Assembly: GCA_031269875.1 (NCBI GenBank)
Contig: JAISYM010000112.1
Span: 1-37,252 of the forward strand
DNA length: 37,252 bases
From: Synergistaceae bacterium
GTDB taxonomy: Bacteria; Synergistota; Synergistia; Synergistales; Synergistaceae
Direction of reading: 5' to 3'
Shown: positions 16,020 to 25,874 of the stretch, in pieces
How the letters are laid out: every line of letters begins with the position of its first letter
How positions within the stretch are numbered: position 1 is the first letter of the stretch
The notes under the pieces: model-generated
The model's input: only the letters and a program-made list of their open reading frames with translations
Databases searched by the model: none
Told to the model about the DNA's origin: nothing
Translations under genes and position numbers: made by a program

Positions 16020-17060
16020 ATGTATCAGTTCGTCGGTTTTTTCTTTGCGTACCTTGTTGGCAGCGCCGGTTATCTGTTGTTTCGCAGGCTTAAAATCCCC
16101 ACGCCCGCCCTCTTGGGCTCGATGTTCGGGTGCGGTCTGCTCGGCATAGCTGGATACTATCCGAAATTTCCCGTGCAGGCGGTCTCGTTCCTCTCAAACG
16201 CGCTGATTGGCATAATGCTCGGCAGATTGATCGACAGGAATGTGTTCAGCCAAATCAGGAAATTACTGCGTCCAGTGCTCTGTCTGTCCGCCGGCATGAT
16301 AGTCCTGTCACTCACCTCGGGGTTTGCCCTCTACGGCCTGACCGATCTCAGCATGATCACCTCGCTCATAAGCGGCGCGGCCGGCGGCATCGCGGAGATG
16401 ATCATCTACGGAATTTCCGTGGACGCAGACGTCTCGGTCATCGCGTGCATACAGACTTTCAGAGTCGTCACTTTCGTCATGCTTATCCCGTATTTTGCCA
16501 AGATAGCGGAGAAACTGGGCGGCAGAAAGCGGGACGCTAAGCCGGTACAAGGCGCAGAGAGGGGACCGCTCTTCATACGAAAGGAATATCTGGCGCTTGC
16601 CATCATATCGCTCGCCGGGGCCGTAATCGGAAAACGCCTCGGCATTCCCTCCGGCGCGTTGATAGGGGCAATGATCGCGAGCGGCTCTTACGCCACGACC
16701 ATCGGGAAAAGATACCGTTACGATTCGCGCCTGCGCTGTTTCGCCCAGATAGCCCTCGGCATGGTGATGGGGGAACGCGTGACGCCCGAAGCGATGTCAG
16801 GGCTGGGGACGATCCTCATACCGGCTCTCGCCGTGACCGGCATAATGTTTATGGGAAGCGCGCTCTTCGCGTTTATGCTGTACAAGACTACGGATTGGGA
16901 TCTCGTGACGTGCCTCCTATGCGCCGCGCCGGCTGGCCTGAGCCAGATAACTGTCTACGCCGAAGAGATAGGCGCGGACACGTTTACCGCATCGGTCTTC
17001 CATACCGTCCGGATAATCAGCATCGTCACCATTTATCCGCTCGTGACAATGCTGTTTTAA
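16020..17060 (+). CDS. AbrB-family membrane protein with duplicated domain
   Basis: The 346-residue polytopic membrane protein has an internally repeated half: residues about 20-160 and 205-340 share the pattern I-P-(S/T)-(P/G)-A-L-(L/I)-G, then a hydrophobic pair of helices, then a G-A-A-G-G or A-A-P-A-G-L turn. This matches the AbrB_duplication family, often labelled putative ammonia monooxygenase or AbrB regulator. It is a membrane protein of unknown transport function, unrelated to the AbrB DNA-binding fold. The ATG at 16020 has GGGAGA upstream; an ATG four bases earlier is in another frame. It is divergent from the ABC operon. Confidence 0.88.
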   Translation: MYQFVGFFFAYLVGSAGYLLFRRLKIPTPALLGSMFGCGLLGIAGYYPKFPVQAVSFLSNALIGIMLGRLIDRNVFSQIRKLLRPVLCLSAGMIVLSLTSGFALYGLTDLSMITSLISGAAGGIAEMIIYGISVDADVSVIACIQTFRVVTFVMLIPYFAKIAEKLGGRKRDAKPVQGAERGPLFIRKEYLALAIISLAGAVIGKRLGIPSGALIGAMIASGSYATTIGKRYRYDSRLRCFAQIALGMVMGERVTPEAMSGLGTILIPALAVTGIMFMGSALFAFMLYKTTDWDLVTCLLCAAPAGLSQITVYAEEIGADTFTASVFHTVRIISIVTIYPLVTMLF

Positions 17061-17106
17061 GGGTAACCTGACAGAGACAAAAAGTTTGCGGATATATCAA
17101 AAAACC

Positions 17107-17679
17107 TTACGGCATGTGCGTGAATACCCCCGGTTTATATACGGGGTTCGGGTTCGTCACGATTATTCCGGCGTTTATGTATTTTACCCCCTGATTGATG
17201 CCGTGCCACCTGCTCAGGAAATCGCGGCTGCCGACATACGCGTAGTTCGCGATGTTGTACGGATCCATAAAATAAACCCTCTCGTTATCGTAGCCTACCG
17301 CGGTCACGTAATGCCCGTCGCCCCACGAATCCGTGTAGTCGTGTCCCGGCTCGTCGTTCCATGCCTGCATGAGACAGACGACGACGCGGCGCCGGTCGAT
17401 GCTTTCTTTGACATCGCGCAGCGTGAGGTTTTCCCTCAGCTCGGACTTTATCCCCTTATCATTCAAGAACTGGCACATCGCCTTTATTCCGGTTCCGCTC
17501 GTCGGAGACGAGCCGACAGCCAGTTCGAGAACGTCCTGCCTGCACTCGATGCCGTTGTAAAAGAGAATGGACTGCAGCACCGCCACTCCGCAGGTGTAAA
17601 ACGTAGCCTGCCCCACCAGCGGGAGGGAGATAAATTTGAAGGGAATCATTTCCGCGGAGGACGCGATATTCAGTGTCAT
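17107..17679 (-). CDS. C39-like papain-fold cysteine peptidase
   Basis: The 190-residue protein has the catalytic pattern of C39-like peptidases: Gln24 (oxyanion), Cys30 (T-C-G-V-A), His123 (G-D-G-H-Y-V-T-A-V-G-Y) and Asp139 (F-M-D-P-Y). No signal peptide or membrane helix is clear, so it is predicted to be cytoplasmic. Its ATG overlaps the stop of the Synerg-CTERM gene as ATGA, indicating tight translational coupling. This raises the possibility that it processes the adjacent product or a related substrate; that is inference. Such domains can also be non-proteolytic. It converges with the AbrB-type gene with a 46-bp gap that holds no obvious terminator. Confidence 0.85.
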   Translation of the reverse strand: MTLNIASSAEMIPFKFISLPLVGQATFYTCGVAVLQSILFYNGIECRQDVLELAVGSSPTSGTGIKAMCQFLNDKGIKSELRENLTLRDVKESIDRRRVVVCLMQAWNDEPGHDYTDSWGDGHYVTAVGYDNERVYFMDPYNIANYAYVGSRDFLSRWHGINQGVKYINAGIIVTNPNPVYKPGVFTHMP

Positions 17680-18314
17680 CGTTTCGAATTCCTTCCGCGG
17701 AGGAGCAGTGCGGCCAGCGCAATGAAGCCTAACGCGCCGGCGCCAACGTCACAGCCGCTTTCCGTATCCGGCGTTTCCGGCTTTGGTGTCCCCTCGCGCC
17801 AGATCGCGCAGTTGGCGTTAATCTCCGTATCGCCTACCATGTCTATGTCCACGTAACCGGAGATGTTCACTGTTCCTGAGTTCTCGTCGGTCAGTACGAC
17901 CGTGTAGGTAAGCCTGTCTATGGTAAACGACGGCAATCTGAACGGCTCGTTTACCGTGGGATTGAAACTGCCGACCTCGATCGGAAGCGAAAGCTCGTAT
18001 TTATTGTGGTAGCCCCACGTGTTGATGCCCAAGAGACTCGCGTTGAGCCCTCCCCAGGCCTCGTAACCTGTAATGTTCTCCGTCCCGTCCACGTCGGTAG
18101 ACTTTATGTCCAGAACACCGTCCGCGTTCAAGCGGACACGGACGAAGCCCCTCTCGGCAAATCCCGTGCCGCTCGAGAGCCACCTGGCGCCGACGGTACC
18201 TCCCTCCGCGTCTGCCGTGCATGTGAAAAGGACGGCGGCAAGAATCAAGGCCGCAAAAGCTCCGCGCGGCAAAAAGCGCGGTAAAAAGCTCGGCGAAACA
18301 GCATATTTTCTCAA
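17676..18314 (-). CDS. Exported protein with Synerg-CTERM sorting signal
   Basis: The 212-residue protein has three parts. It has an N-terminal signal peptide with a long hydrophobic stretch around 18-31. The middle domain (about 38-175) is beta-rich and of unknown function. The C-terminal sorting signal has a Thr/Pro/Glu linker, Ser-Gly-Cys at 186-188, a hydrophobic helix at 192-204 and a basic R-G-R-N-S-K-R tail. This tail matches the Synerg-CTERM domain known only from Synergistota. The start is a TTG; an in-frame TGA lies just two codons upstream and GAGGGGGA sits before it, so no other start fits. The gene begins 15 bp after the deacetylase-like gene and overlaps the peptidase gene. Confidence 0.9.
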   Translation of the reverse strand: MRKYAVSPSFLPRFLPRGAFAALILAAVLFTCTADAEGGTVGARWLSSGTGFAERGFVRVRLNADGVLDIKSTDVDGTENITGYEAWGGLNASLLGINTWGYHNKYELSLPIEVGSFNPTVNEPFRLPSFTIDRLTYTVVLTDENSGTVNISGYVDIDMVGDTEINANCAIWREGTPKPETPDTESGCDVGAGALGFIALAALLLRGRNSKR

Positions 18315-18329
18315 AGAAGATCATCCCCC

Positions 18330-19148
18330 TCATTCAAAACTTTGCATCGACACCTCGCCCGCCATCCCGAAGGCTCGCGAAGCTATGACCTCGCAGGAGG
18401 GCAAGTCGAAGGAATCCACGATTTCCGCTACGGTGTTCAGGTTTATGAATTTAACGCCTTCTTGAACGGAACGCAATAGGAATTCGCAAAATGGTCCGTA
18501 AATTTGCGGGAGGGTGGCTATTATCGAGTTCAGGGGTATGACGTTCAAGCCGCTGTGAAGGCTGTTTCCAAGCTCGATGAGGAGGGATTTCGCCTCCGGT
18601 TCACCCGCTTTGCCGAGAATGATCTCTAAAGGCGGTAAATTCGACGGGATCTGGAGCGTGTCAAAGGTCTTCCAGGACATCCTGGGGAAAAATGGATACA
18701 GGCCAAAGGTGTCGCTGCAATATTTGAAATGGGATTCATCCACAACTCTGAGGCTGAAGTAGCTGACGCGGAAACCAGGCGCGGCGAAGCCGTTAGGACG
18801 TTTCCCGGTTCTTCTCGTGAAGTACTCTATGGCACGTTTGATATCGGCCTCTATCGTCGTATCCTTCAGCTTTTGAAGGCGCAGACTCCACTCCTGCGGA
18901 TTCCAGCCGTAGACGCCGCAATCCTGCCCTCTGCGCGACGCGTCCCGCAGTATCCCGGGCGCGGACGCGACGATTTCCTTTCCCTGGCCGAATATCTTCG
19001 AGACAGCCGACCCGGTCCCCTCGCTTCCCATACCGAAGAAAAAACTGCCCCCGACCGACAGCCCGTTTAACGTGTCGAGCAACCGAGGCACGCCGTCCCT
19101 GTAAGCCTTCAACGTGTCGGTGTATATCTTGAGGGCGATTATCTTCAT
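18330..19148 (-). CDS. ArnD-like polysaccharide deacetylase homologue, probably inactive
   Basis: The 272-residue protein has the NodB/ArnD deacetylase scaffold: an opening I-x-x-D-T-L then D-G-V-P-R-L-L, S-F-F-F-G-M-G, a G-F-A-A-P-G-F-R segment and Y-C-S-D-T-F-G. The key residues are missing. ArnD's D-V-D-T is Y-T-D-T here (Tyr9 in place of Asp). The metal motif H-x-W-D-H is Y-G-W-N-P (Tyr80, Pro84). The C-terminal catalytic His region reads L-N-V-I-P-L-N. I compare with the E. coli ArnD sequence from memory. The reading frame is intact and sits within an operon, so it looks like a conserved non-catalytic homologue rather than a decaying gene. It may bind a lipid-linked sugar. Confidence 0.78.
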   Translation of the reverse strand: MKIIALKIYTDTLKAYRDGVPRLLDTLNGLSVGGSFFFGMGSEGTGSAVSKIFGQGKEIVASAPGILRDASRRGQDCGVYGWNPQEWSLRLQKLKDTTIEADIKRAIEYFTRRTGKRPNGFAAPGFRVSYFSLRVVDESHFKYCSDTFGLYPFFPRMSWKTFDTLQIPSNLPPLEIILGKAGEPEAKSLLIELGNSLHSGLNVIPLNSIIATLPQIYGPFCEFLLRSVQEGVKFINLNTVAEIVDSFDLPSCEVIASRAFGMAGEVSMQSFE

Positions 19149-19158
19149 CCAACCTGTT

Positions 19159-19812
19159 TCACTCCGCGCCGGAACCGCCGGCGGAAATATCGGGACCGTC
19201 CGCCTCAGCCTTCGGCTTGCGGAACACCTCGACCTTCGCCGGCGGTATATTGCGCATGATTATCTTCGAGCGCACTTTGCGGAAAGTTTTCGGTACGAAC
19301 GGCATCTCCCCTAAGAGGGCGTAGGTGAACTGGACAAAAAGCCCTCCGGGGGCCAATATACGCTCCGTCTCCGACATTATGGCCACGCTCACGGCGGGCG
19401 GAAGGCTTCGGAAGGGGAGGCTCGATACCACGGCCAACACTGGGGCAAGCCCCCCCATCTCCGCTTTGAGCTCCTCCGCCGGACAGCAGAGAACATTCAC
19501 GTCACTGAAGCGGCTTCGCAGACAGAGGGCCAGTGACTCCGATTTCTCGACCACAACGAGCCTCGAAGGAGGAACCCCCCTCATGAGCAGCGCCTCCGTC
19601 ACAGGGCCTGTTCCCGCGCCAAGCTCGACCAGATAGCCCGATTTCAAAAAAGACGCCCCAAACGGGCGCGCCATCTCGTTCGCGAGAGCGGCGGAACTCG
19701 GGCAGAGCGCGCCGATATCGCGGGGAGTCCTCAGAAGCTCCCGCAATATAATCAGCCACTGGCCCGGTTTACGCCCGTCCATAACGTCATCTCTGCCGGC
19801 TTTTTGCTTCAA
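19159..19812 (-). CDS. SAM-dependent methyltransferase, phospholipid N-methyltransferase-like
   Basis: The 217-residue class I methyltransferase has SAM motif I L-V-E-L-G-A-G-T-G-P (62-71), an acidic V-V-E-K strand end (motif II), and S-S-L-P-F-R-S-L-P at the motif IV position, a form seen in PmtA-type phospholipid methyltransferases and rRNA dimethylase relatives. An N-terminal amphipathic helix (about 18-30) could touch the membrane. The start may be TTG 19812, seven bases after the fprA stop, or the in-frame ATG at 19782. The substrate is not established. Confidence 0.8.
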   Translation of the reverse strand: MKQKAGRDDVMDGRKPGQWLIILRELLRTPRDIGALCPSSAALANEMARPFGASFLKSGYLVELGAGTGPVTEALLMRGVPPSRLVVVEKSESLALCLRSRFSDVNVLCCPAEELKAEMGGLAPVLAVVSSLPFRSLPPAVSVAIMSETERILAPGGLFVQFTYALLGEMPFVPKTFRKVRSKIIMRNIPPAKVEVFRKPKAEADGPDISAGGSGAE

Positions 19813-19819
19813 AAGGCAA

Positions 19820-21028
19820 TCATATCCCGCTTATGGCCTTTGCCATATTTTTTCCCAGGGACTCGCAGAGCTTTAAATCCTCCGCCTTGGGAAAAGATTT
19901 GAACTCTACCGGCGGGCCGATCAGCGTCCAGCCGCCCTTAGAGCGATTCACGAACTCCGTCATCTCCTTCAGAGCGGCGCTGCTCCAACTGTACGAACCG
20001 CATAGCCCGATATGCCTGCCCTTCATCATCTTGTTCTCCAGCAGACGGAGCAGGGAGGCCATAGGGGGATACAGCTCCATGTTGTATGTGCAGGACGACA
20101 GCACCAGCCCGGCGTATTTCCATATTTCGGTCGTCACGTAGGACATGTTCGAGCGCGATATGTCGTACACCGAGATCTTTTTGACGCCGGATTCGGAAAG
20201 CGCGCGCGCAATCACATCGGACGCGATCTTCGTATTTCCGTACATCGAGCCGTACACTACGACGACGCCCTCCTCCGTCTCTTGCCTGCTCCACTTTTCA
20301 TAAAGCCCTATCACGTGCGAGGGGTCGCTTCTCCATATTGGGCCGTGAGCCGGACAGATCATCGCGATATCGAGCCCGCGCACTTTGGAGAGCGCCTTCA
20401 AAGCCGGAGCGGCGAATCGGCCGACGATGTTCACGTAGTAGCGCATCATCTCGTAGATAGCCCAATCGTGATTTGCCTCATCGTCAAAAAGCCCGCCCTC
20501 GAGCGCCCCGAAACCGCCGAATATATCGTTCGAGAACAGGATGCGGTCAGTCGCGTCATAAGTGACCATACTCTCCGGCCAATGAACCATCGGCGCCGTG
20601 GCAAACGTGAGCTTACACCGGCCACAGTCGAGCGTTTCACCCTCCTTTACCTCAACGAGGCCGTCCTCTATCCCGAAAAAATTCCTCAGCATTTCGAGCG
20701 TTTTGGCGTTCCCGACGTACTTCACTTCGGGGTAAAGGCGCTTTATGATCCCGAGCGACCCGGAGTGATCCGGCTCCATGTGGTTTACTATCACGTAATC
20801 CAACCGCCGGCCGTCCAAAAGGAGGTTCAGCCGGTACAGAAAGTCGTCCATAAACGAACTCTTGACCGTATCTATCAGCACCGTGCGTTCATCATCAATA
20901 AAATAGGAGTTGTACGCAACCCCCAGTGGAATATCCCATAGTCCTTCAAATTTATCCGTCTCCCTGTCGTTTGCCCCGATCCAATATACGGACTGGTTCA
21001 CCGGCAGGATACCGTAAGCCTTATGCAT
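19820..21028 (-). CDS. fprA: Flavodiiron protein (A-type flavoprotein)
   Basis: The 402-residue cytoplasmic enzyme reduces O2 and/or NO in anaerobes. The N-terminal metallo-beta-lactamase-like domain keeps the diiron ligands H-x-E-x-D-H (His83, Glu85, Asp87, His88), His149, Asp168 (S-N-D-I-F-G) and a later His in C-P-A-H-G-P-I-W. The C-terminal flavodoxin domain binds FMN through G-S-M-Y-G-N-T. The length matches the short A-type proteins without rubredoxin extensions. AGGAG precedes the ATG. It is the second gene of a six-gene operon. It probably protects oxygen-sensitive enzymes. Confidence 0.95.
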   Translation of the reverse strand: MHKAYGILPVNQSVYWIGANDRETDKFEGLWDIPLGVAYNSYFIDDERTVLIDTVKSSFMDDFLYRLNLLLDGRRLDYVIVNHMEPDHSGSLGIIKRLYPEVKYVGNAKTLEMLRNFFGIEDGLVEVKEGETLDCGRCKLTFATAPMVHWPESMVTYDATDRILFSNDIFGGFGALEGGLFDDEANHDWAIYEMMRYYVNIVGRFAAPALKALSKVRGLDIAMICPAHGPIWRSDPSHVIGLYEKWSRQETEEGVVVVYGSMYGNTKIASDVIARALSESGVKKISVYDISRSNMSYVTTEIWKYAGLVLSSCTYNMELYPPMASLLRLLENKMMKGRHIGLCGSYSWSSAALKEMTEFVNRSKGGWTLIGPPVEFKSFPKAEDLKLCESLGKNMAKAISGI

Positions 21029-21053
21029 TTATCTGCTCCTTTGTCTTAATTAT

Positions 21054-21431
21054 TTAATCTTCTATCCTCTTGCCATGCTTCGAACTGCCGTACGTCGTCG
21101 TCTTTTCTTCCTGCTGTTTGGCGGGGATTTCCAGGTTTTTCTGGAGGTCCTGGAGAAGTTTCTTGCGTCTTTTATCAAGCTCGCTCTCCTCCATTCTCGG
21201 GCTGTCTTTCGCGTCAAACCTCCCCTCCACGACCAGTATCTCCACAAGCTTTACGTCCTCGTCTATCGCGGCGGCAAGCGCCTTCGCCCGCACGTCCGCC
21301 TTGGGGTTGTCACGCAGGTAAGTGCGTGCCTTCTCATACACTATGTCCAGCAGCTTCCGGCACGACGGACAAACAGAACCTGCCGACGTACCAAAAATTT
21401 TCCCGCATACGTTGCATGTTGTCATCTCCAC
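21054..21431 (-). CDS. YvyF-like zinc-finger protein (flagellar-operon type)
   Basis: The small protein (about 125 residues) has an N-terminal zinc finger of two Cys pairs (C-N-V-C-G-K and C-P-S-C-R-K). A segment like the MerR-type helices of YvyF/TIGR03826 proteins follows (Y-L-R-D-N-P, D-E-D-V-K-L-V-E-I-L-V-V-E-G-R-F), then a charged Lys/Glu/Gln-rich tail. The GTG at 21431 is eight bases from GGAGG; an ATG two codons later is possible. In Firmicutes such genes lie in flagellar operons, but no flagellar gene is nearby here. It leads the fprA operon. Confidence 0.75.
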   Translation of the reverse strand: MEMTTCNVCGKIFGTSAGSVCPSCRKLLDIVYEKARTYLRDNPKADVRAKALAAAIDEDVKLVEILVVEGRFDAKDSPRMEESELDKRRKKLLQDLQKNLEIPAKQQEEKTTTYGSSKHGKRIED

Positions 21432-21564
21432 ACCGAACACCTCCGCCTTTTCCTCGATGCGAATTATCGTACTACAGGCAACAATGATACACTAAAAACA
21501 TGAGGGAGTGATGCCGATTTTCAGTATTTGAATTATGTAGAATTTTGTGAATATTGTCAAAAAC

Positions 21565-21593
21565 TTGTTTTTTATCGGAAAATATACGATAAT
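21565..21593 (+). promoter_or_regulatory. Probable sigma-70 promoter of the methylmalonyl-CoA operon
   Basis: TTGTTT (21565-21570) is followed after 17 bases by GATAAT (21588-21593) in an AT-rich stretch. The remaining 60 bases to the ATG at 21658 hold a GGAGG site. The rest of the divergent gap (21432-21564) shows no other signal that I can name. Confidence 0.5.
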
Positions 21594-21657
21594 TGACTAC
21601 ATATTCGAGAAAGACCGGGCGAGGCTCTTGCCGCGTCTGGAATGGAGGATGGTGTAA

Positions 21658-23337
<1,680 letters not shown>

Positions 23338-23365
23338 GGCTGGGATCTCTAGGAGGTAGAGGGTT

Positions 23366-23773
23366 ATGGCGGATCAAAAAATTCGAGTTGTAGTGGCAAA
23401 ACCTGGTCTTGACGGACATGACAGGGGCGCAAAGGTAATAGCCCGCGCGTTTCGCGATTCGGGCATGGAGGTAATATATACAGGACTCAGGCAGACGCCG
23501 GAGCAGATCGTCGAGACCGCGATTCAGGAAGACGCGGACGCGATAGGTCTGTCCGTCCTGTCCGGGGCGCACGAACACTATTTCAGGGCAATCGTTGATC
23601 TCCTGAAGCAAAAGAACGCGTCCGACATAGTGGTTTTCGGAGGAGGGGTCATTCCCGAGAGTGACATTCCGGCGCTGCTCGAAATAGGCGCGGGTGCCAT
23701 ATTCGGCCCCGGCACTCCTACGACGGAGTGCATAGAGTGGCTCAAGAAGGCCGTTTCCCAGAAACGGGTATAA
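23366..23773 (+). CDS. mcmB: Methylmalonyl-CoA mutase, B12-binding small subunit
   Basis: The 135-residue Rossmann-type domain has the cobalt-ligand motif G-L-D-G-H-D-R-G (His18) near the start. It also has the G-L-S-V-L-S-G-A-H strand and F-G-G-G-V-I-P, both characteristic of MCM B12 domains. It starts 28 bp after the large-subunit stop with AGGAGGT upstream. With the previous gene it would form the complete mutase. Confidence 0.95.
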   Translation: MADQKIRVVVAKPGLDGHDRGAKVIARAFRDSGMEVIYTGLRQTPEQIVETAIQEDADAIGLSVLSGAHEHYFRAIVDLLKQKNASDIVVFGGGVIPESDIPALLEIGAGAIFGPGTPTTECIEWLKKAVSQKRV

Positions 23774-23780
23774 TAAATAA

Positions 23781-23840
23781 GGCTGATTAATCAGCCTAAA
23801 CGACATCCGGCCGATTGCGAAACCTGACACCACAAATCGG
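23781..23840 (+). repeat. GCTGATTAAT-type intergenic repeat, short copy
   Basis: It starts with the perfect 16-bp palindrome GGCTGATTAATCAGCC (23781-23796), followed by AAACGACAT, and ends CACAAATCGG. The same landmarks in the same order occur at 26276-26375 in this operon. It lies between the mutase small-subunit gene and the epimerase gene. The palindrome could fold as a 6-bp stem with a TTAA loop in the mRNA. Confidence 0.6.
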
Positions 23841-23873
23841 ACTTTCATAAATTTTATGATAGGAGGTGACATT

Positions 23874-24287
23874 ATGAACACTACGGTGATAGATCATATT
23901 GGCATAGCAGTCCAGAGCATCGAGGAATCGTTAAAATTCTGGGAGGGATCGCTGGGCATAAAGTGTACGGAAGTGGAAACTGTCGAGGATCAGAAGGTAA
24001 AGACCGCATTTCTCCCCATAAAGGATTCCGAAGTCGAGCTTCTCGAAGCCACATCCCCCGAAAGCCCAATAGCTAAGTTTATCGAGAAAAAGGGCGAGGG
24101 AATTCATCATATCGCGATCAGAGTCGACGATCTCGAGTCCGCGCTGGCCGAACTCAAACAAAAGGGAATAAGACTGATAGACGAGACACCACGCTTGGGC
24201 GCGGGCGGCGCTATGATCGCGTTTGTACACCCAAAGTCAACCGGGGGCATACTTCTGGAGCTAAGTCAGAGGCAGACAGATATTTAA
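23874..24287 (+). CDS. mce: Methylmalonyl-CoA epimerase
   Basis: The 137-residue VOC-fold protein interconverts the R and S isomers of methylmalonyl-CoA, linking mutase and decarboxylase. Likely metal ligands are His8 (D-H-I-G-I-A-V), His78 (G-I-H-H-I-A-I) and Glu129 (I-L-L-E-L). The two half-repeats start at about residue 6 and residue 77. The ATG at 23874 has a strong AGGAGGTG site; a frame-compatible ATG 18 bases earlier would swallow that site. The gene sits 15 bp before mmdA. Confidence 0.95.
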   Translation: MNTTVIDHIGIAVQSIEESLKFWEGSLGIKCTEVETVEDQKVKTAFLPIKDSEVELLEATSPESPIAKFIEKKGEGIHHIAIRVDDLESALAELKQKGIRLIDETPRLGAGGAMIAFVHPKSTGGILLELSQRQTDI

Positions 24288-24302
24288 GGAGGTTTATCGG
24301 GT

Positions 24303-25862
24303 ATGGCGGACCGCACAATTGATCAACTATGCGAGAATCTGCTCGCTAAGAGGGAGAAGGCCTCGCAGGGCGGCGGCGAAAAGGCCATCGCGAAGCAGCA
24401 CGAAAAGGGCAAACTTACGGCCAGGGAGAGGATACAAAAAATCCTCGATCCGGGCAGTTTCGTCGAGCTGGACGAACTGGTCGAACATCGCTGCTCGAAT
24501 TTCGGCATGGAAAAGACCGTGTTCCCGGGAGACGGGGTCGTCACTGGGTACGGCACGGTGGAGGGCCGTATCGTTTACGTCTTCAGCCAGGATTTCACCG
24601 TTATAGGCGGTTCGCTCGGTGAAGCGCACGCGAAAAAGATATGCAAGGTGCTGGACCTGGCGGTCGCGAACGGCGCTCCGTGCGTCGGCGTGAACGACTC
24701 GGGCGGAGCGCGCATCCAGGAGGCGGTCGACGCCCTTTCCGGATACGGCGGCATATTCTTCCGCAACGTCAAGGCTTCCGGCGTCGTCCCGCAGCTCTCG
24801 GTCATAGCAGGACCTTGCGCGGGCGGAGCAGTCTACAGCCCGGCGCTGACGGATTTCGTCTACATGATCGATAAAGTAGGGGTCATGCACATAACCGGCC
24901 CGCAGGTCATAGAGGCGGTCACCGGCGAAAAGGTAACGTCAGAGCAGATAGGCGGCGCGCGCGCACACAACCAGACTTCCGGAGTCGCGCACTTCTTCGC
25001 GGCGAACGAGGACGAGTGCTATGCCCAGGTCAGAAAGACGCTCTCGTTTCTTCCGAGCAATAACCTGGAGGAGCCGCCGCGCGCGGAGCCGGCGGACGAC
25101 ACCGCCCTCCTCGACATGTCGCTGCGGGAGGTAGTCCCTCCCAACCCGAACAAAGGCTACGACGTCCGCGACGTGATCAAAAAAGTGGTTGACGGCGCCG
25201 ATTTCTTCGAGGTTCAGCCGCTCTACGCCATGAACATAGTCACCGGTTTCGCCAGGGTCGGAGGAAGACCGATAGGCATCATCGCCAACCAGGCAAAGGT
25301 TATGGCGGGATGCCTCGATATCGACGCGTCATGCAAAGCGGCCCGCCATATCCGCGTCTGCGATTCATTTAACATACCGATAGTGACTTTCGAGGACGTC
25401 CCCGGATACCTCCCCGGGCTCAATCAGGAGATGGGCGGAATCATAAAGCACGGAGCGAAACTGCTGTACGCTTACAGCGAGGCAACCGCGCCAAAGATCA
25501 CGATAGTCCTTCGCAAAGCATACGGCGGTTCTTACCTCGGCATGTGCAGCAAGGACTTGGGCGCGGACGTCGTCTTGGCGTGGCCCCAAGCCGAGATTGC
25601 CGTGATGGGCGCCGAGGGCGCGGCCAACATTATTTTCCGCAAGGAGATCGAGGCGTCCGAGGATAAAACTGCGACGCGCGCCGAAAAGATCGAGGAATAC
25701 CGCGAGGCGTTCGCGAACCCCTACGCGGCGGCCGCCCGCGGATATGTGGACAGGGTCATCCTTCCCGAGGAAACAAGGCCGGCGCTGCATCAGGCACTCT
25801 CGATGACCGCGAACAAAAAGGAATTGCGACCGAGGCGTAAGCACGGCGTAATGCCGGGCTAG
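24303..25862 (+). CDS. mmdA: Methylmalonyl-CoA decarboxylase alpha subunit / propionyl-CoA carboxyltransferase
   Basis: The 519-residue biotin-dependent carboxyltransferase has two crotonase-like halves: G-D-G-V-V-T-G-Y-G and G-G-A-R-I-Q-E in the first, and G-I-I-A-N-Q, F-E-D-V-P-G-Y-L-P-G and R-K-A-Y-G-G-S-Y in the second. It moves CO2 between methylmalonyl-CoA and biotin on the carrier protein encoded downstream. The neighbours (small membrane subunit and biotin carrier) point to the Na+-pumping decarboxylase rather than a cytosolic propionyl-CoA carboxylase. The direction in vivo is not decided by sequence. AAGGAGG lies before the ATG. Confidence 0.94.
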   Translation: MADRTIDQLCENLLAKREKASQGGGEKAIAKQHEKGKLTARERIQKILDPGSFVELDELVEHRCSNFGMEKTVFPGDGVVTGYGTVEGRIVYVFSQDFTVIGGSLGEAHAKKICKVLDLAVANGAPCVGVNDSGGARIQEAVDALSGYGGIFFRNVKASGVVPQLSVIAGPCAGGAVYSPALTDFVYMIDKVGVMHITGPQVIEAVTGEKVTSEQIGGARAHNQTSGVAHFFAANEDECYAQVRKTLSFLPSNNLEEPPRAEPADDTALLDMSLREVVPPNPNKGYDVRDVIKKVVDGADFFEVQPLYAMNIVTGFARVGGRPIGIIANQAKVMAGCLDIDASCKAARHIRVCDSFNIPIVTFEDVPGYLPGLNQEMGGIIKHGAKLLYAYSEATAPKITIVLRKAYGGSYLGMCSKDLGADVVLAWPQAEIAVMGAEGAANIIFRKEIEASEDKTATRAEKIEEYREAFANPYAAAARGYVDRVILPEETRPALHQALSMTANKKELRPRRKHGVMPG

Positions 25863-25874
25863 GCGGTGATCTGA

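Noticed and set aside
18001-18333. Alternative frame starting with an ATG just before the Synerg-CTERM gene
   Set aside because: The TTG frame gives a proper signal peptide and sorting tail across its length; the ATG frame gives an Arg-rich product that overlaps it.
20012-20941. 309-codon plus-strand frame opposite fprA
   Set aside because: FprA on the minus strand has all diiron ligands and the FMN loop; the plus-strand frame has no recognisable motif or ribosome-binding site.
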